The translations under genes and the position numbers were made by a program. A stretch of DNA of 64,000 nucleotides from Treponema sp. UBA792. GTDB lineage: Bacteria; Spirochaetota; Spirochaetia; Treponematales; Treponemataceae. Positions 62,656 through 64,000 of this stretch are shown one piece after another. The number at the start of each line of letters is the position of its first letter. Position 1 is the stretch's first letter. The notes under the pieces were generated by a model that saw only the letters and a program-made list of their open reading frames with translations, made no database searches and was not told the origin of the DNA. The stretch lies in assembly GCA_002296965.1 (NCBI GenBank), contig DBIW01000020.1, positions 24,990 to 88,989 on the forward strand, written 5' to 3'.

Positions 62656-63879
62656 TTAGAATCTGAAGCCGGCAAGTCGGCGGCAGGCTTCGGCGACATC
62701 CCCGTGATGCCCGAATGCGCTTATACGGACAAAGGACTCTCCCGCCGGTCCGAATCCGGATCCCGGTGTAACGACGACACGGCAACGGTCCAGCAGAATG
62801 TCGAAAACATCCCAGCTCCTCATTCCCGGAAATTTCACCCAGACATACGGAGAATTTCCTGTGAAATAAACCTCTGCCCCGGCATCGGAGAAATTCTTCC
62901 CCCGGAAAGTCCTTTCTATCAGGAATGCGTTCTCGCGGTAGTAGTCAATCACGCCGCGCATCGCCTCAAGTCCCCGGCTGTCAAGACAGGCAAGCCCGCC
63001 GTGCTGCGCCACGTTTGACGCACCGTTAAAAAGCGTTGTCATCACGCGGTTCCAGTCCGCACGGACGGAGCTTCCGTCTTCAAATTTCAGCTCCTTTGGC
63101 ACGACCGACCATCCGAGGCGCACGCCCGTAAACCCGGCCGGCTTTGAGAATGAATTTATCTCTATCGCGCAGGTTCTCGCTCCGTCAATCTCGAAAATCG
63201 ACTTGGGCAGGCTCTCATCGCGGATGAATTCACGGTAAGCCGCATCAAAGATTATTATGCAGCCGTTAGAATTCGCAAAGTCAACAAGCCTTCCAAGCTC
63301 CTCCTTTGTGGATACCGCACCCGTCGGATTGTTCGGAGAGCAGAAATATATCAGCGAATCAGGCCTGACCGCAGAAAGATCGGGAAAAAATCCGTTCTCA
63401 GGCGTGCAAGGCATATAGGTCACGCCGGCGTATCCGGACTCTCCGGAAGCTCCGGCCGCTCCTGCGATGACGGAGCCGTCGACATAAACCGGATATGCAG
63501 GATCCTGAACCGCGACATTCACGTCCGCACCGAAAAGCGTCTGGATTCTCGCTATGTCGCATTTCGCGCCGTCGGAAATGAACACCTCATCGGCGTCGAC
63601 CAGCCCCGGATAGAACACCTCCGCGATTCTCGCACGCAGAGCGGAAAGCCCCTGCTCGTCGCCGTACCCCGAATATCCCTCCGCCGTGGCGAGTCCCTCC
63701 GAATATGACGCCATCGCCCCGGCGATATACTCCGGAAGCGGCTCCGTCGTATTTCCGATTCCCAGACTTATGATCGCGGCGTCAGGATGAGCCGCCTCGT
63801 ATTCGCGCCGCCTGCGGCTTATCTCAGGAAAAAGATAGCCGGCGGACAGATTTCCAAAACCTTTGTTTCTCTTTATCAT
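62656..63879 (-). CDS. dapL: LL-diaminopimelate aminotransferase
   Basis: DapL makes LL-diaminopimelate directly from tetrahydrodipicolinate, replacing the succinyl branch of lysine and peptidoglycan synthesis. The 407-residue protein shows the family marks: NLSAGYLFPEISRR near the start, SLGIGNTTEPLPEYI, GYSGYGDEQGLSALR, PNNPTGAV, and the Schiff-base Lys in INSFSKPAGFTGVRLGW. DapL is known from spirochaetes, chlamydiae and plants. A promoter with a TAGACT box lies six bases before the ATG and no ribosome-binding site is seen. Confidence 0.92.
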   Translation of the reverse strand: MIKRNKGFGNLSAGYLFPEISRRRREYEAAHPDAAIISLGIGNTTEPLPEYIAGAMASYSEGLATAEGYSGYGDEQGLSALRARIAEVFYPGLVDADEVFISDGAKCDIARIQTLFGADVNVAVQDPAYPVYVDGSVIAGAAGASGESGYAGVTYMPCTPENGFFPDLSAVRPDSLIYFCSPNNPTGAVSTKEELGRLVDFANSNGCIIIFDAAYREFIRDESLPKSIFEIDGARTCAIEINSFSKPAGFTGVRLGWSVVPKELKFEDGSSVRADWNRVMTTLFNGASNVAQHGGLACLDSRGLEAMRGVIDYYRENAFLIERTFRGKNFSDAGAEVYFTGNSPYVWVKFPGMRSWDVFDILLDRCRVVVTPGSGFGPAGESFVRISAFGHHGDVAEACRRLAGFRF

Positions 63880-63885
63880 GCGCAG

Positions 63886-63914
63886 AGTCTACCACACGGG
63901 ATTTTTTTTGTAAA
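63886..63914 (-). promoter_or_regulatory. dapL promoter, leaderless geometry
   Basis: On the minus strand TTTACA (63909-63914), 17 bases, TAGACT (63886-63891), then six bases to the ATG. Confidence 0.65.
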
Positions 63915-63985
63915 CTTTAAGGAAATTTTTCGTTGAAGCCGCAGAAACGCACGGCGACCCCTGCGGCGGACAAAAATCACAAACC

Positions 63986-64000
63986 ACCCGTCAAACGGGT
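63986..64000. terminator. Short hairpin at the window edge
   Basis: ACCCGT (63986-63991) and ACGGGT (63995-64000) form a perfect 6-base stem with a 3-base loop. It may be cut by the window end, so its role cannot be judged. Confidence 0.25.

Noticed and set aside
1..64000. The frequent GAATTC sites as a CRISPR or dispersed repeat array
   Set aside because: Flanking bases differ from site to site and there is no regular spacing. The excess is of the short palindrome only.

Overview
The window looks like part of a spirochaete chromosome, most likely a fairly GC-rich Treponema or close relative. The evidence is a complete spirochaete-type (F2-like) chemotaxis operon (cheA, a CheW-CheR-like fusion, cheX, cheY), a second-type FliG away from any flagellar operon, two chemoreceptors with a shared six-helix membrane sensor, an LL-diaminopimelate aminotransferase, a short SMC protein, and many small lipoproteins. 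Coding density is high. There are no insertion sequences, prophage genes, rRNA genes or CRISPR arrays. One tRNA gene (Val, UAC) is present.

Layout. 0-4.8 kb: a DegT-type aminotransferase overlapping a three-gene molybdenum-hydroxylase-like set whose large subunit has lost the usual cofactor and catalytic motifs. 4.8-12.5 kb: queA, a chemoreceptor, an aminotransferase, a solute-binding lipoprotein and an Uup-type ABC-F ATPase. 12.5-15.5 kb: an iron(II) uptake operon (two feoA, feoB and a tiny Cys-rich FeoB partner) behind a promoter with two inverted repeats. A DtxR-family regulator that could bind them lies at 18.2-18.6 kb with a permease and a PAP2 phosphatase. 18.7-26.0 kb: a membrane metallopeptidase, an unknown gene, and an amino-acid operon (thrA, a DAHP synthase-prephenate dehydratase fusion, ilvH). 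26.3-37.6 kb: a second chemoreceptor, a glycosyltransferase, a DEAD-box helicase, an SMC with no visible hinge followed by two envelope proteins, a SIMPL lipoprotein and serS. 37.7-50.8 kb: an EIIA-like gene with pyk, a small secreted protein, an RluA-type pseudouridine synthase, a thioredoxin-fold lipoprotein, purL, fliG, map, tRNA-Val, arfB, a HAD hydrolase and adk. 50.9-56.2 kb: an operon PHP phosphatase - malQ - xer recombinase - hslV - hslU. 56.3-64 kb: the chemotaxis operon, an outer-membrane protein and dapL.

Two signals run through the whole window. First, about a dozen transcript-first genes (queA, uup, purL, cheA, dapL and others) have a -10 box (TATAAT or close) only 5-10 bases before the start codon and no ribosome-binding site. 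Genes inside operons usually carry GGAG/GGAGG. This points to widespread leaderless transcripts, and it corrects several start codons. Second, the palindrome GAATTC is far commoner than base composition predicts, in genes and between them.

Genes that probably act together: the Che proteins and the two receptors with FliG in motility; the Feo proteins with the DtxR-type regulator in iron uptake; thrA, dapL, ilvH and the aromatic fusion in amino-acid synthesis; HslU and HslV as one protease. All functions are read from the sequence by eye. No database search was possible.
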